Assembly: GCA_024336345.1 (NCBI GenBank)
Contig: JANFOG010000019.1
Coordinates: 124,001 to 188,000, forward strand
Direction of reading: 5' to 3'
Source: Mariannaea sp. PMI_226
Taxonomy: Eukaryota > Ascomycota > Sordariomycetes > Hypocreales > Nectriaceae
Length of the DNA stretch: 64,000 bases
A model generated the notes under the pieces. That model ran no database searches. It had not been told where the DNA came from and saw nothing but the letters and a program-made list of their open reading frames with translations. Positions 9,391-21,345 of this stretch are shown here, in pieces. The stretch's first letter is position 1. The number at the start of each line of letters is the position of its first letter. The translations under genes and the position numbers were made by a program.

Positions 9391-12300
9391 TAGGTAGGGC
9401 TGTAGAAGGTGACTGTTCACTTCAGCAGCTAAGACTGCACACTTACATTGAGCGCATACAACCAAGTCCAATTGTGCTAAGTGAACAAATGGGCCAATCA
9501 TTGGAGGTGTGTGAGTTTCCCTATTATCGGATAGGCCTTCTTGCACCATGATAGATGAGCATGAGATGTCGGGAAAAGCATTAAACCCATCACCACCACT
9601 GACGATTGTTGCCATTGCGGTATCTGCATATTCGTCCTGCGAGTCCATATTGGGACACTCGGGACTATCGATAACAGGCGAAGCGCTCCTCAGCCGTTTC
9701 GAGCTATCGAATGATTTGCTCGATCCCATCGTTGCTTCTGATCCCTCGTACCGCCGCTTTCTCAAAAGGACACCCGCTCTGATGGCTGTACCCCTCGTAT
9801 GAGCTCCCTTAGACCCATTGTGCTAACGGCCGGGTTCTCGGTTCTTGCCCCAAAGGAAGACATGCCAGTTTTCTGATACTTTCTCGTATACACGGAGTAG
9901 TGCGGGCTGTAGATGATTCGGGAAGGCACCATCTAGACCATAGGTTGTGTATCTTTGTATGGGCCTATGGCCACTCTGCTAAGCATACACTACATCTTCC
10001 CCTGCCGCGTTGGTCGTGTCGTCAAACCGATCAAAGTATCTAGTAGCTGCATGGAGGTGCTATTCTGTGATTGCAATCGAGATTTGTCGATATAGCTGAG
10101 TTCCGATCCCAGATGGAACACCTGTTGCTGCGTGACAGTATTGCCGCAGCTCCTTAGTAAAGGTTGTTGTGGTCCAGGGGCCCATTCTTATGCCTCTCTG
10201 CGACATTGGGGCAAAGAGCAGTGTGTTACTTGACACTTCCTGAAAACATTTACGCAGGATCATTTGAGAAACTGGCCTGATATAGACAAGATACTTAAAT
10301 ATTAATCTTGAGGTCGGCTCAGAAAAGAAACGCGCAACATAGAATTCGTTATTGGTTGCCTGACGAGCTTTGTGGTGCCGAGTCACAGAGCATAGCTTTG
10401 CTCCCCATATGTATATCCCTCGCGGCCGTGATAAAGTGTTAGAGTGCTCCAATGTCAGTAATTCAGAAATCCGTGCCCACTGACCGCCGTCAATATTGGT
10501 CAATACCATAAGTGTCTTTAGAAACTCATCATGGGCATCGAGATATGCTTGAGCGGCCGGGAAGTCCCATGCACCATGATCGCTAGTGCGCTTCGTCAGC
10601 TGACTATCAACAGGTGATACAGATGCCCTCAAAAAGAGTTCTAGATATACATCCACGAGCTTGTTGGCAGGGTCAGACACAAATGAATATCCCGGCGTAG
10701 TCATTAAGATCTTATCACGGATACCTCCAAGGTCAACACCAACAGGCTCCCAGTCGTACATTAACTGTTTACAGTAGGCGGCAGCAGCCTTAAGTATTCC
10801 ACCTGCCAACCCTCGAAAACTCTCCATTGATAGCCGGTGTTGACCATCCCAGGACAGCACTTCACCATCTTCACTCCAATGGAAGTAATATGCCGGACCC
10901 TAAGATCGTCGTAGAGCATTACCATATGATAGAAGACTTAGGAACTCGCCTATCGGCGACATTGTCCCATCGCACATTTTTTCTTGACGGATAGCGTTAA
11001 GTACTTTGAGCTGCCCATATTGCGGCCTTAACGCAATGCCGATATAGTAATGCGGAAGCAAGGTAGTACCACCTCAAAAAAGATCAAGCGCGAACAGTAG
11101 ATTAGTCTTAACAATATCGAGGTAAAGCAATTGGGTAGGATGTATTCATCGCCATTAGGTTGCAATAGGCCACGTAAACCACTCAAATATACTAGCATTA
11201 TTGAACTCGCTCTTCCATCCCCATAGTCCTCGGAGACTATATAGTAGCATAAGGAAAGCATAGCATCGGCAGCCAGATCGTCATACTCTACCTTCAGGCT
11301 GTTTGGGGACCGGCATGTAGACAATGTAGCATCAGAATCACCGCCATCATCAACATTAGCTTCATCTTCACTTTCCTTATTGTTCATATTGTCATAATCT
11401 CCTTCCTCATCCTCATCTATCTCGCTCTCTTCATCTTCTGTCTCGCCTTCCTCGTCATCATAATCAGACTCCTCATGTAATTAATCTGCGGTAGGTAGGT
11501 CTGTAGAATTCTCCTCCTTCCAGATAGGATCTAGCCACAGTTGGCTTAAAACCTTCCGTTGTGGTTTAGGTAGCGTCCGTGCCATAATCGCCTTTACAAT
11601 CGATGGCGACAGTTGGAGTATCCGAAGCCAAAGCAGAGGCAGTACTTCATTTCCCTCCTGTACAATCGCTCAGAAGCCATCCTTAATATCAACTCAAAGG
11701 GCGATTTATAGGGACGATCTGAAAATCTCCCACAAAGCCATCTTCACAAATACACATCTATATATCTAACTATCTCGCCGCATCAATCGAAGATACAGTC
11801 AAGTGCTGCCATAATTACAGACAGCCTGCGCTCATCGCTGGCTGAGCTATACAATATTTCTCCATTGTGCATCCCTAGCCGATAAGCTTGACCAGCCGTG
11901 CAGGGCAACTGCATGAGAGAGATGAGGATGTCGCGACGTGCTTTGCCGAAAGTTATCTCCCAGCCGGTCCGCCTCATCCAATTTGTTAATAAGACTGATG
12001 GTGTAGATATATTAAGGTCGACCAATCTTTGCTCGCATAACTGCTCGTCTAGACATCCTCATTCCTCTATAAATAGCTGCTTAGCAAACCTCTTGACCGC
12101 GTCAGGACTAGCCTGTAGGAGAGCCCTGCTGGATGAAAATCCTTATCTTAAACTCTCTTTGCTGGCAACAATCCATGATCGTCGAATGTCCTTGGCGGCC
12201 CAGCTTTGGAAGGAAAGCCCTTCCTGAATATGATCTCGGAGCCAGTAGTGCTTCTATCTGATAGCAAGGTTTATCTTGTCTTTGTGTTCTGCTTTTATAT

Positions 12301-12630
12301 GTGCGACAAGCACCTTCTCGCTTGTTGAACGTAGGCCACAGTGCCTATAAGCTAAACCATGCTGGATTACTAGGTGCGGATAAGGCTTAGAGCCATTGGG
12401 TCGCAAAGGAAGGTCCTCTGGAGCTAGTAAGTCTAGTGAGCAAATAAGGATTTTGATTCCGCAGCGATTAGATTTGCCCACTTCATGCTTATCACCTGGA
12501 TGTCGTAATGCGCGTTTGGGGTTGATGGCGAAGCCGCATTGCTTGCATACGATGGCTGGCTTAGGTTGATTATATAGTAGATTAAGTTTGTTGAGTTTTC
12601 GGGTCTAACTCTGCGACAATGCGGCCGCAA
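9364..12630 (-). pseudogene. OrsD-like accessory gene, copy A, multiply broken
   Basis: Minus-strand fragments in one direction form a decayed large protein. 12254-12481 has a C2H2-like OrsD block ('LVIQHGLAYRHCGLRSTSEK' then HIKAEH). 11783-12025 has 'MRRTGWEITFGKARRDIL'. An acidic tract follows (about 11390-11470). 11028-11387 and 10060-10860 carry the central region ('RGIYIWGAKLCSVTRHHKAR', 'NNEFYVARFF', 'GTQLYRQISIAITE'). 9830-10060 reads 'QSGHRPIQRYTTYGLDGAFP' after a TAG, and 9364-9765 ends in a second OrsD-like finger ('LDLVVCAQCKCAVLAAEV'). The OrsD domain is named after a gene of the A. nidulans orsellinic acid cluster; its function is unknown. Frame shifts separate nearly every block. 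The layout parallels copy C (16471-19815), from which it has diverged strongly. Confidence 0.7.
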
Positions 12631-12777
12631 CTCCTGCAGAGATTGTAAGATCAGATATACTCAAATTATAATAATATTAATTATATAATTGTTTAGATGG
12701 AATATCTTCAGTCTATGTGTATAAGGGGGTGGTTATTAAAATGAGCTCTACAAGGATGGCATAGGCCTCTTTAAAGA

Positions 12778-13184
12778 GAAGTGTGGCGCGTTTCGTATTA
12801 GAGAAAAACACACTAGAATTAGAAGTGCGGCGCATTTCTAATTGAAAAATCGGGGTAGAAATCTAAGCACGGTGATTGGCCTAAAAAGAGAAGTGCGCCG
12901 CACTTCACTTGTGCATTACTGAGTAGCAATACAAGATTTTCTTTCTTTTCTTTTTTCTCTTATTTGGCGTAAAGCGTAATATAAGATACACTGCTTATTG
13001 GCCAAGCTGGTTAAGTTTATTGGAATCTATAGGGATGGTGCGCCTTTGCAATTGGAAACGGGGCGCGTTTCGCGTTCTGGGTAAATGTGCAGCTGATGGG
13101 AAACGGGGCCCGTTTCTAGTAAGCAGATCCATGTAGGATTCTGAAAGAGCTGATTGGCGGAGAAGTGGAAACGGGCCCCGTTTC
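12778..13184. repeat. Six related 17-bp palindromes in a duplicated three-site block
   Basis: Sites are at 12778-12794, 12822-12838, 12890-12906, 13055-13071, 13100-13116 and 13168-13184. Examples are GAAGTGCGCCGCACTTC, GAAACGGGGCCCGTTTC and GAAACGGGCCCCGTTTC, so the consensus is GAARYGNGGNNCRYTTC. The spacings of 44, 68, 165, 45 and 68 bases show that sites 1-3 and 4-6 form two copies of one block offset by 277-278 bases. Sequence between sites has diverged much more, though a shared 'tgattggc' remains before the third site of each block. In the cleanest sites both arms change together (AAGTG with CACTT, AAACG with CGTTT). Confidence 0.8.
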
Positions 13185-13209
13185 CGCAAGTTATACTAGA
13201 GTAGGCCAG

Positions 13210-13765
13210 CTATGACAGGCCAGCTATGACAGGCTTTCTAGAACCCTAAATACCCTCTCTATAATACTAATAATCACTAACTTCATATTTCTTACTATAT
13301 TTAATCTAAACTTATTATAAACCTTTACGTTAGTTATTTTAATTTTATATGAAACTTATCCTTAATAACCCTATACTTTTTAATTCCCTTTTTTATTAAT
13401 ATATAATTCCTTACTTATTATGGATCAGACCCCCTTAAAAGTGGGGCTTATTACCCTCTGCCATACTACCCTATAATATACCCAAACTCTTTTATCTTTT
13501 CTAACCCTAACTTTCTTAACCTTAAATAATAAATAGTAAAAATATTAATAAAGTAGTAAGGGAGATAGTATCTAATAAATTTATATAAATGAGTTTAGTA
13601 ATAATACTCTTTTATTTCACTTATAATTTAATTAAATGACCTACTCCCTAAAACCACAATCATCATTTCTCTCTATAGTAAATATTCATATTATACTATT
13701 TATTAGAGTAGGTGTTGACCAGTATAACTAGCTTTATTTAATTATTTAATTCTTAGATAATCTGC
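13210..13765. other. AT-rich gene-free stretch
   Basis: About 550 bases of strongly A/T-rich DNA with many 'taata' and 'ttatt' words and no coding potential. It looks like heavily mutated (possibly RIP-affected) repeat DNA between the palindrome block and the 3' end of the helicase pseudogene. Confidence 0.5.
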
Positions 13766-16391
13766 TTATTTAAACTCGGCTAGTAAAATTGATAGTACAC
13801 AAACTGCCTGAATGCATGGCATGCCGCCTAAAGTTGCCGATTCACCAAGCCATAGCATGTAGTCATCAATATCGCGGAATGGCCGCAGAAAATGCTTCTT
13901 TATCAGCGCTCTCGGCCCTGTTCGATAGAAAGCACCATAGCATAGCGGTATAACCATGTCCCGAAACCGACACTCCTTCTTCTCCTCGCCACCATCCTCC
14001 ACCTCTGGGTCTGCCCTACGGCAGATTGTCTGTGGTAGGTAGCACATAAAGCATGCTGTGAAATCTGCCATCCACGACTTGCCTTCCTTTTTACATAGTC
14101 GTATGACCTTCACCTTAGCATTGATCCATGGCCAACGCCGGCTGCACGTTGTTGCGCTATGATCAAATGGTCTTCCGCCTTACATACGACAAAGGAGGCA
14201 ACAACCGCGCATTGTCTCCAGATCTGTCTCAAATCGACTTAGGATATCATCGTGTACCATGGTCTGGCGAAGCACCTCATCAGGGCCAGTGTATTCCATG
14301 TCTCTCGTCACTAGCTCCTCACCACCACCGCCACCGCCCTCCCCCTCGAGGAGACTGCTGTCACATAAGACTTTCGTATCTGGCGCTGGTAGACGCAGCT
14401 CAAGGCCGCTTGGCCGCCGTTCCGTATGGTGTTTGGGGCACACCTCGCACAGCTCGTCTTCGCCATCCATACACTACCTCCAATCCGGCCTCTTGTTTAG
14501 GAATTGGCTCATCACCGCCCGGGAGCAGTGCTGTTGTGTTAGGTAAAGCTGCATTGACTTCTTGTCTAGATCTGCTGGCTATTTTGCATATGGTTACCAT
14601 GCCGCACTTAATAGGACGATTGACTCTGCCCGTTGACCGTCCCGGCCTGCCCGGCCTGATTCCTGCGAGAAATCCATCATGCGGCGTGGCGCCCCGGCGT
14701 GGACCACCCAGCGCATATATGGATAGTCGAATCCAACTCCAAGTGCGGATGTCGCTACGATCACTGGTGAACCCGTTGGGCCTATCCACTGCTTGATAGC
14801 AGCTTCCCTGTCCTCCTCGCTCATGCTTTCGTGGTCTCCTGTGTACATCGGACAATCTAGCTCGTCCGCCAGCTCGCCCATAAGTTCAAGCGTCTGACAG
14901 TAGACAATAATCCTGGCATTCTTGCCTCCAGCTAGTGCCTCGTTATTGTCGTGCTTGTTGCTTTTGCCTTTTCGGCCTATCAGTGCCACGAATGAACGGA
15001 CCAGCTCGGCTGCCCTCTTACACAGGCCGCCCGGACCGTTGAAGCGCCGCACCTCACCCTACCCGCTTCTTAATATGCATAATGCCTCGCCCATTCTGGA
15101 CACAGACCACCAAGTATTGGACATTCACGCGGTGACTGGATGCGTGAATGTAGATGGGGTTTTGCAGCTGCATGGCCTCCTCGAATTCCCGCTGTCGGAG
15201 CGGTGGCAGCGTTCCGGTGAGGAACACGAACGGGCAGCATAGGTTATGGAGGAGCACTAGGCCCCTGAGCTTCCTCCTGTACTCATCTGCAGCGGTAAAG
15301 GTTAGGTGGCACTCGTCAATGACCACCCGATCCAATCTCCCCCGCACGGCCAGGTCGGCAGCCCACTGCAGGAAGTCATCGGTAACGGCGGCCTCGGCAG
15401 ACACTATAGTCACCCGCGGCCAGTGTTCGCGCCCTTCAGGCCAATGCTTGCAATCCAGGCCCGCATCGGTACAGCGTGTAACCAGCTGTCGCTTGAGCTC
15501 GGCGTACGGGGCCACGACAATAGTAACGCCAGATCCGGATAGCATTGCCGGCACCATGAACACCAAGCTCTTGCCTCCACCTGTGGGCAGGATGGCGACG
15601 AGCGGCGTCTCCTTGGCAGCAGCAAGCCGCACAGCCTCTTCCTGCTGCGGAGTCCGAAATTGGGCATGATCGTCCCGGAGAATAGTTCGCAGTGCATGTA
15701 GGACAGGCTGGTCTTTGTTGTCTGTGCTAGTAACCAGCTTTGCAAAGGGCAAGGTCCTGGCTCGTTTCGATACTCCATTCTGCTCTTCTTTTACATCAAC
15801 CGCCTCGCCACTGCTGCGCTTGAGAGATGGCTTCGATGGCGGCTGCCCAATGCATCCAAGGAACGCATGCCACCGGCGGCTTACTTCACCGAACACCTCA
15901 AGTGAGTCGGCCGTCAAGCGCTTGAGCACATCAATAGTCACGCCGTAGTTGGCAGCTGTCTGACCGGTATGAGCAGCAGCTAGGTCTTCAGGTGCCTCAT
16001 AGCACTCAGCGTCATCGCTGTCGCCCTCCGGGTCCTCAAAATCGGCCTTGGCGACACCCCGCTGGCGGGCACGCTTCTTGCTGATGGCAATAGCAATATG
16101 CCGCCAGTCCTGGAGCGTGATCCTAAGGCCCATATAGTGTTGTGTCCACTTGGCGATCGCCGCTGACATCCGACTGCTCTCCCAGGGCCCATTCTCGCCG
16201 TGCCATATGAAGTCACTTGGCGGGTACATCTTGTCACATTGTGCCCAGCGTTCTGCCTCCCAGCGATCGGTAAGCGGCCTAATATAGATCATATATAGTG
16301 CCATAAGCTGCCCTACTCGCGCTGTCAGGAAACGTAAGATGACCTTAGGGGAGTCAAAGTGGGCTAGGGATTTGTGATACTGAGTGACCAA
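13766..16391 (-). pseudogene. RecQ-type helicase of the OrsD/telomere-linked kind, broken
   Basis: 15054-16391 holds an N-terminal part ('VILRFLTARVGQLMALYMIY', 'GLRITLQDWRHIAIAISKKR', 'GEVSRRWHAFLG') and then helicase lobe 1 with Walker A 'PTGGGKSLVF' (about 15565-15590), the DECH box 'VVIDECHLTF' (about 15305-15330) and 'FVFLTGTLPP'. A one-base frame shift near 15053 leads into lobe 2 (14594-15052), with 'ARIIVYCQTLELMGELADEL', 'IVATSALGVGFDYP' and 'SQESGRAGRDGQ'. The C-terminal zinc-like part follows in further frames: 'ELCEVCPKH' (14180-14470), and 'SWMADFTACFMCYLPQTIC' with a Trp/Leu-rich tail (13766-14113). Relatives are long RecQ helicases found near fungal telomeres and in accessory regions. 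At least three frame shifts make it non-functional. GC content is clearly higher than in its flanks. Confidence 0.8.
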
Positions 16392-16470
16392 AACAACCTC
16401 TCCGTCGATAATGAAAATCTAGATCCTTCGATTAGTTTACATGTGGATCTAAGTCTGATAATGAGTCAAA

Positions 16471-19400
16471 TTAAGTATTAGCAGTAACACAAAAGTATCG
16501 AATTGCTGATTTGGGCCCAGTAAAGAAGGTCTGGAGCTGGACGGAGGCCCAGGATCCAGCCCGAGATTTGGCTCTCTTTAAATCATGGAGTTCGTTGCCA
16601 TGCACCTTTAAAAGTTTCCAGCTAGTTGTAAGGAAGGTGCAATGTATACAAGCAAAGCCATGGTGGACAGGTAGACCTTTGATGGCCAAGATAGGATTAG
16701 ATATGCCACAGTGGGTATCAATGTCAGCTGGTGCTTGTAGTTCTAGCCCTATATAACGGGAAAGCAGAGCATTGCGGGCAGTGCCATCGAGTTCGGGATG
16801 CAGATCTCTTAAGTGACCCAAGAGGCTTGAGATAGCATAGCCGTGCACTTCACATACCAGGCGCTGGTGCTCCGGATAATATGTTAGCCAATCTGCTACA
16901 CTATGGTCATGATTCCTCGCAAAGTTTGACTGCAGGTGTTTTGTTGAATGAGGGTGCCTGGTCTGGTCTAGTGGACTATAGCCTTCCGAAAAAGAAAGAA
17001 AGTCTTGTTTATTGCCAAGCGGTTGGATTACTGACTTTGAAGGCAGAAAAGGTTCCATTTCGCTTATGTAGGAGGTTTTTTTGCTCGATTGGCGAATAAA
17101 CTCATGCCAACGAGTAGATGCCCACTCATAGGCACGGAGGAGTACTGGCTGAAGTCGACTGGGAAATGCACTATCAAGACCGTATGTGATTCCGCATTGC
17201 AATGGGCGATGGCCACTTTGCCAAGCGAAGACTACATTCATATCGGCATTAAGACTAGAGTCATCATATATGTTAAAGGGCCGAGACACTTCTCGAACAT
17301 GCTTCTCTGTAATTCCGATTGTAAGCTGCCGGTAGAGCTGCGCATTTACTTCTTATTGCCATACATGCAGAGTTGCAATCTTCAACACTCTCGTGAGACG
17401 GTTTGATGTCCATGGCTTATCGTAAGTCTGGAAAAGAAATTGTGATTGGCAGTTATGTTGCTCTAAATTAGGATAACCTATCTGTTCCCGCCGTAATAGT
17501 GTTGCAAGTCGACGTATGATGATTAGGTACTTGAGCAAAACCATACCCAGCCGCGCGGGTAGAAACCGGACGACATAAAACTCTCGATTTGTAACTCGCT
17601 TCGACTTATGGTGTCGAATAATGTATATCATATAGCCGTTCCAGATGAAAATGCCGCGGGTAGCAGATGGGCTGTTTTCGGTTTCTAAAGACAGTAATTC
17701 TGTAGCACGCGGCAGCTGACCGCAAGCTATATAGATGCCTCCAAGAATCATCTCCTCGAGGACTACTGTATTTCTGAGGTATGAAGTAATAGCACTTCGA
17801 TTCCATTGGCCATCTCGAGAAAGACCTATATTGTGGCAAGTGCATGCCTCAACGAGGACCGTCTTGAACATAGCATCGAGCCTATGATTACTGGGATGCC
17901 TAATGAAGGAATACCCCCGTTCAAGGTTGGCAAGATCATCCTTAACGGAAGAGAGGTCAACACCTATATCTATGTTAAACAGTAGGATTTTAGTCAATTT
18001 CTCTGCTTCCATAATAAAATAGTCTAGAAGCTTGCGAAAGTCTTCCATAGTTAGGCTGAAATTATCCTGTAGCAAACCACATTTCCATTATCGCTCCATT
18101 ATAACAGAAAAGATGGTGGTTCGTCACGGGCGATGTCGCGTCCGAACTTTAGAAGACTTCGTAGCTCAGCCAGCGGTGATGGTAAGCCTGTGAGCATGTA
18201 TTGTTGACGGATATGATTGAGCTGATCTAGTTGCTCGAAAGGCAATCGTTGCGTGAATACCTATTGAATTATAGGGATGGAGTGGTATTAACCATTCCAG
18301 AAATAATAGAAGCTGAAGATATATTAGACCGGAAAGTGAGGTAGTGTAGAGTCGAGCAGATCGAAACTGGCTGCAATCAGCCGAGAATCCAAGGATGCCA
18401 CTAAAGTAGACAAGCAAAGTAGAGTCTGGCTGCCCGTCAATGAAATCTTCCATACATAGGGTGCAACTAAGTTAAAAAAGCTCTTCCAAGAAAGTGTCAA
18501 AAGAACTCGCTGTGGGTGTGTCTATTGACTTTTCCAGTTTATTTGCCTTAATGTTCTAATTGTAATAATATGCTTGACTTGAATAACCAGAATCATCACT
18601 TGAAAAGCATTCATTATTTCCCTCCTCATACTCTTCTTCATAGTCACTAAAATCACTATCCTCAACACTCAACTCCTCATCAAGACTTTCTATTCCATTG
18701 TGAGATTCAGAGCCAATCCAAATGCTAGCATCATAAATATGTTCTTTATCATGGATATCTGGACTAGAATCTTTCTGAATAGTCCACTGATTGTCGGAAG
18801 TACTGATTGAGCCCCATAAATTATATTCCCATAAGTCCTATAGTTGTCGCTCGATTGTTGAATGAAGTCTATCAGTGATAGCTTGATCCCTAATTGCGGC
18901 TGGCATACGATATGCACGGAAAATGAAAACAATAAATTATTTCCATAAATACCGATATCTGACTTTAGTGCTGGTCTTGGCAACAAGTGAAAATGGCCTG
19001 GTATGACAAAATTGAGGATAAGTGCTCAAAAGCCAGCAGAGCAGAAACCGACTAATATGCTGTACAGTATTCTCACATCGATCAAACATACGATCAATCG
19101 CACCTACGATACATGCTAGTTTTCGTTCGTCATCCCATGAACTGGTGATGCTAGGGTTTCCTTCTGCTGGCCCTTGACTGATATTATAGTCAGACCTAGA
19201 CAAACGATCGACATAACGTCTTGGAAGTTGGTTCATGGCCTTAAGGATATCACGGCGGGAGCCTTTGAAGATAGTTGGCCATCGTGTCCGTTCTAGCCAT
19301 AGTGTTATTGCTGGAAGCAAGCCATTGCCTAATGCTCTATTGGAGATATATGGCTGCGATAGGGCATGTATGAAGCTTTGTTCACACTGGATCACGCCTC

Positions 19401-19815
19401 TTAAATGTGTGGCTATAGTAGGGCTAAGGCTTGTGGGTTTGATTGACTTAGGTCTAATTGGTGTGTCTTCAGTTTGCTTCTAATTCACCTCGAACCAGCC
19501 ACTTGCTGCTCGAGAGAGAAAGAACCGCTGGCATTGAACAGTTTCTCTCCATGGGTATTAGACAGGTGTAGGAATAAGGCCATTTGGTCTACCCCTAGGC
19601 TGAGGATTGATCCATTCATGCTAAAGCCGACAATGGGCCTGCATCTTTTGTACATTTCGAGCTAAATAGGAGCACTTCTGGCATTTCAGGCCATCAAGTT
19701 GTGGTGGTTGAAGGATAGAGATCGGCGGGTCGGTTGGGGGTGGAAATTGGAAACTTTTTAGTCCGCTCTGATTTCGAATAATGCCAGGAATCCTTAAGAT
19801 GTTCTCATGGATCAT
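16471..19815 (-). pseudogene. OrsD-like accessory gene, copy C, multiply broken
   Basis: It runs toward the helicase pseudogene on the same strand. 19621-19815 ends with the finger 'LDGLKCQKCSYLARNVQKMQ'. 18937-19395 includes 'ERTRWPTIFKGSRRDILKAM'. An acidic tract lies at about 18590-18690. 18166-18453 and 17353-18075 carry the central region ('RGIFIWNGYMIYIIRHHKSK', 'NREFYVVRFLPARLG'). 16471-17289 continues with 'AWQSGHRPLQCGITYGLD' and 'EWASTRWHEF', then a full OrsD-like unit: 'HQRLVCEVHGYAISSLLGHL', 'LPVHHGFACIHCTFLTTSWK' and 'VQLQTFFTGPKSAIRYF'. The order finger, central region, OrsD, then helicase (next feature) suggests one very long ancestral gene or two genes fused head to tail. The frames do not join. 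Confidence 0.7.
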
Positions 19816-20544
19816 CTTTCTCTATTGTAGTATAATATCTCGATGTCATATCCGCAGATAGGTGAACACTTCATCAGAAACACAAGCAAAGCCACATCTT
19901 GTACATATAACAACATGGTATCTGGCGAGGTATCTGAATGGATCCATTGCAAGAGAACTGGTACATACAAAGAAGCTTTAGAAATAACTGCGGAAAGAAT
20001 CATTCATTCTCTATTTAGCAAGTTTAGCTACAACTTCCCTAATAAATCTCTTTACCTGACTTTTTTTACCACTTTGCTTTTTGGGTTACTAGGCAACTGC
20101 ATTAGCAGCTCTCTCATTGTTATATTGAATGCTAATTGGTTGAGAAAAAATCAACTCTACCCCTGTCGAATAAATCAACTCTACAAGGATTAAAGTGGAG
20201 AAAGAAAACCAACTCTACTCCAGATGTAAATACCTTTGATCACTAGGTTAGTCTTATACAGTAGTAGTAGGACTGTTATATACCCGCCCCGGCCGGCACG
20301 GATATAGCTGCTTTTCCTGTGTGGAATATTGCTGTTTTCCCTGCCCCGCCCTTCCTGTACGGAATATAGCTGCCTTTCCTACTATAGGATATAGCTATTT
20401 TCCTCTGCCACTATGGACTGTTTGTTGCAGCTCCTAGCTGCTCCACTATTTGCCTCTTTAGGAAATAGAAGCTATTTTGACTATATATACATACAGGTTA
20501 TGCCTTTTCAAAAACATACCCTTGCTAACCTATATGCTATAAAT
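19816..20544. other. Intergenic; degenerate 35-bp-type tandem units
   Basis: No gene. From about 20290 to 20410 a phrase of the form 'gg-atatagctg-tttcct' recurs four times with variation, a decayed tandem repeat. Confidence 0.45.
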
Positions 20545-21345
20545 GTCATTAAAAGCTGCTTTTTCTCTTTAATAAATAGGCCCTCTTACTATTCTCTATT
20601 AGCCCATGCCGCTCTAAAAACATGCACTTGCTGGGCTTTTCAGAATCTAGTTTTAAGACCTTTTATTATAAGAAAAATGTAAGGATATCGCCAACAGCCC
20701 GCCGAAAGCCCGCTGGCCGGTAGAGCTCCGGCTATAGTACGGGAGAACCCCGGGGCATAAGCAGTATTAGAGTATGCCCGCCGAACGGTCTCTGACCGCT
20801 CGGCAAGTTGAAGTCTTATAATATAACCAATATCTATGCCTTCAAGCCCTGTATTTCACCCTAGTCAGCATCCCCTTACAAAAAACTAGCTTTTTTAGCT
20901 ATTTTTTCCCTTTAATAAATAGGTCTTTTTTCTATATTCTATTAGCCCATGCCGCTCTAAAAACATGCATTTGCTGGGCTATTTTGAATCTAGTCTTAGT
21001 GTCACGGTTGTGCTAGACCATTGCACCAAAGGGCGTGTAACAGGGCAAACGGGTCGCCGACCCTTCGCCGAGGTTTAGCCACGGTTTCACCGTGGCAACC
21101 CTTCATATTTGCACAATGCTAGCAAAACCCTTGAAGCTGCAAGCTTCAGTCTTGGAATATAGCCGCCGGCACCTTATTTCTCTATACCTAGCTGCTTATA
21201 ACCCTGTGATCTGTTTTCCTTGTAACAGGGCAAAAGATTGGTTAATAATCGCTATGTGAGCAATTATGCAAGCACGCAACTACTATTATAAGTCTACGGT
21301 GAACCAAGCCGTGACACTTAGGACCTTTTATTATAGAAAAATCTA
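20545..21345. repeat. Two copies of a 130-bp repeat, the second split by an LTR
   Basis: Copy 1 (about 20545-20680) and copy 2 (about 20890-20999 plus 21322-21345) share 'tttaataaatagg', 'attagcccatgccgctctaa' and 'gaatctag'. Copy 1 reads straight through 'tctagttttaagacctttt', whereas copy 2 is interrupted by the LTR at the same point. Copy 1 is therefore the empty version of the insertion site. Confidence 0.75.
21000..21316. mobile_element. Solo LTR, 317 bp, with 5-bp target duplication
   Basis: It starts TGTCACGG and ends CCGTGACA, so it has the TG...CA ends and short inverted termini of an LTR. It is flanked on both sides by CTTAG (20995-20999 and 21317-21321). No internal retroelement genes flank it, so it is a solo LTR left by recombination, or less likely a non-autonomous element with 8-bp inverted ends. 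A deletion derivative of the same family lies at 62488-62607. Confidence 0.8.

Noticed and set aside
12900..13200. CRISPR-like array of the GAAACGGGG palindromes
   Set aside because: Spacings are unequal, the repeats are imperfect palindromes, there are no cas genes and the DNA is fungal.
14128..14796. 222-codon plus-strand frame
   Set aside because: It lies antisense to the helicase C-terminal half, whose motifs are clear on the minus strand; high GC content keeps the opposite frame open.
15154..15669. 171-codon plus-strand frame opposite the helicase core
   Set aside because: Antisense shadow of the Walker A and DECH region with no independent support.
21000..21316. MITE with 8-bp terminal inverted repeats
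   Set aside because: TG...CA ends plus 5-bp target duplications in both copies fit a solo LTR better; a DNA element of this kind would usually have longer inverted ends.
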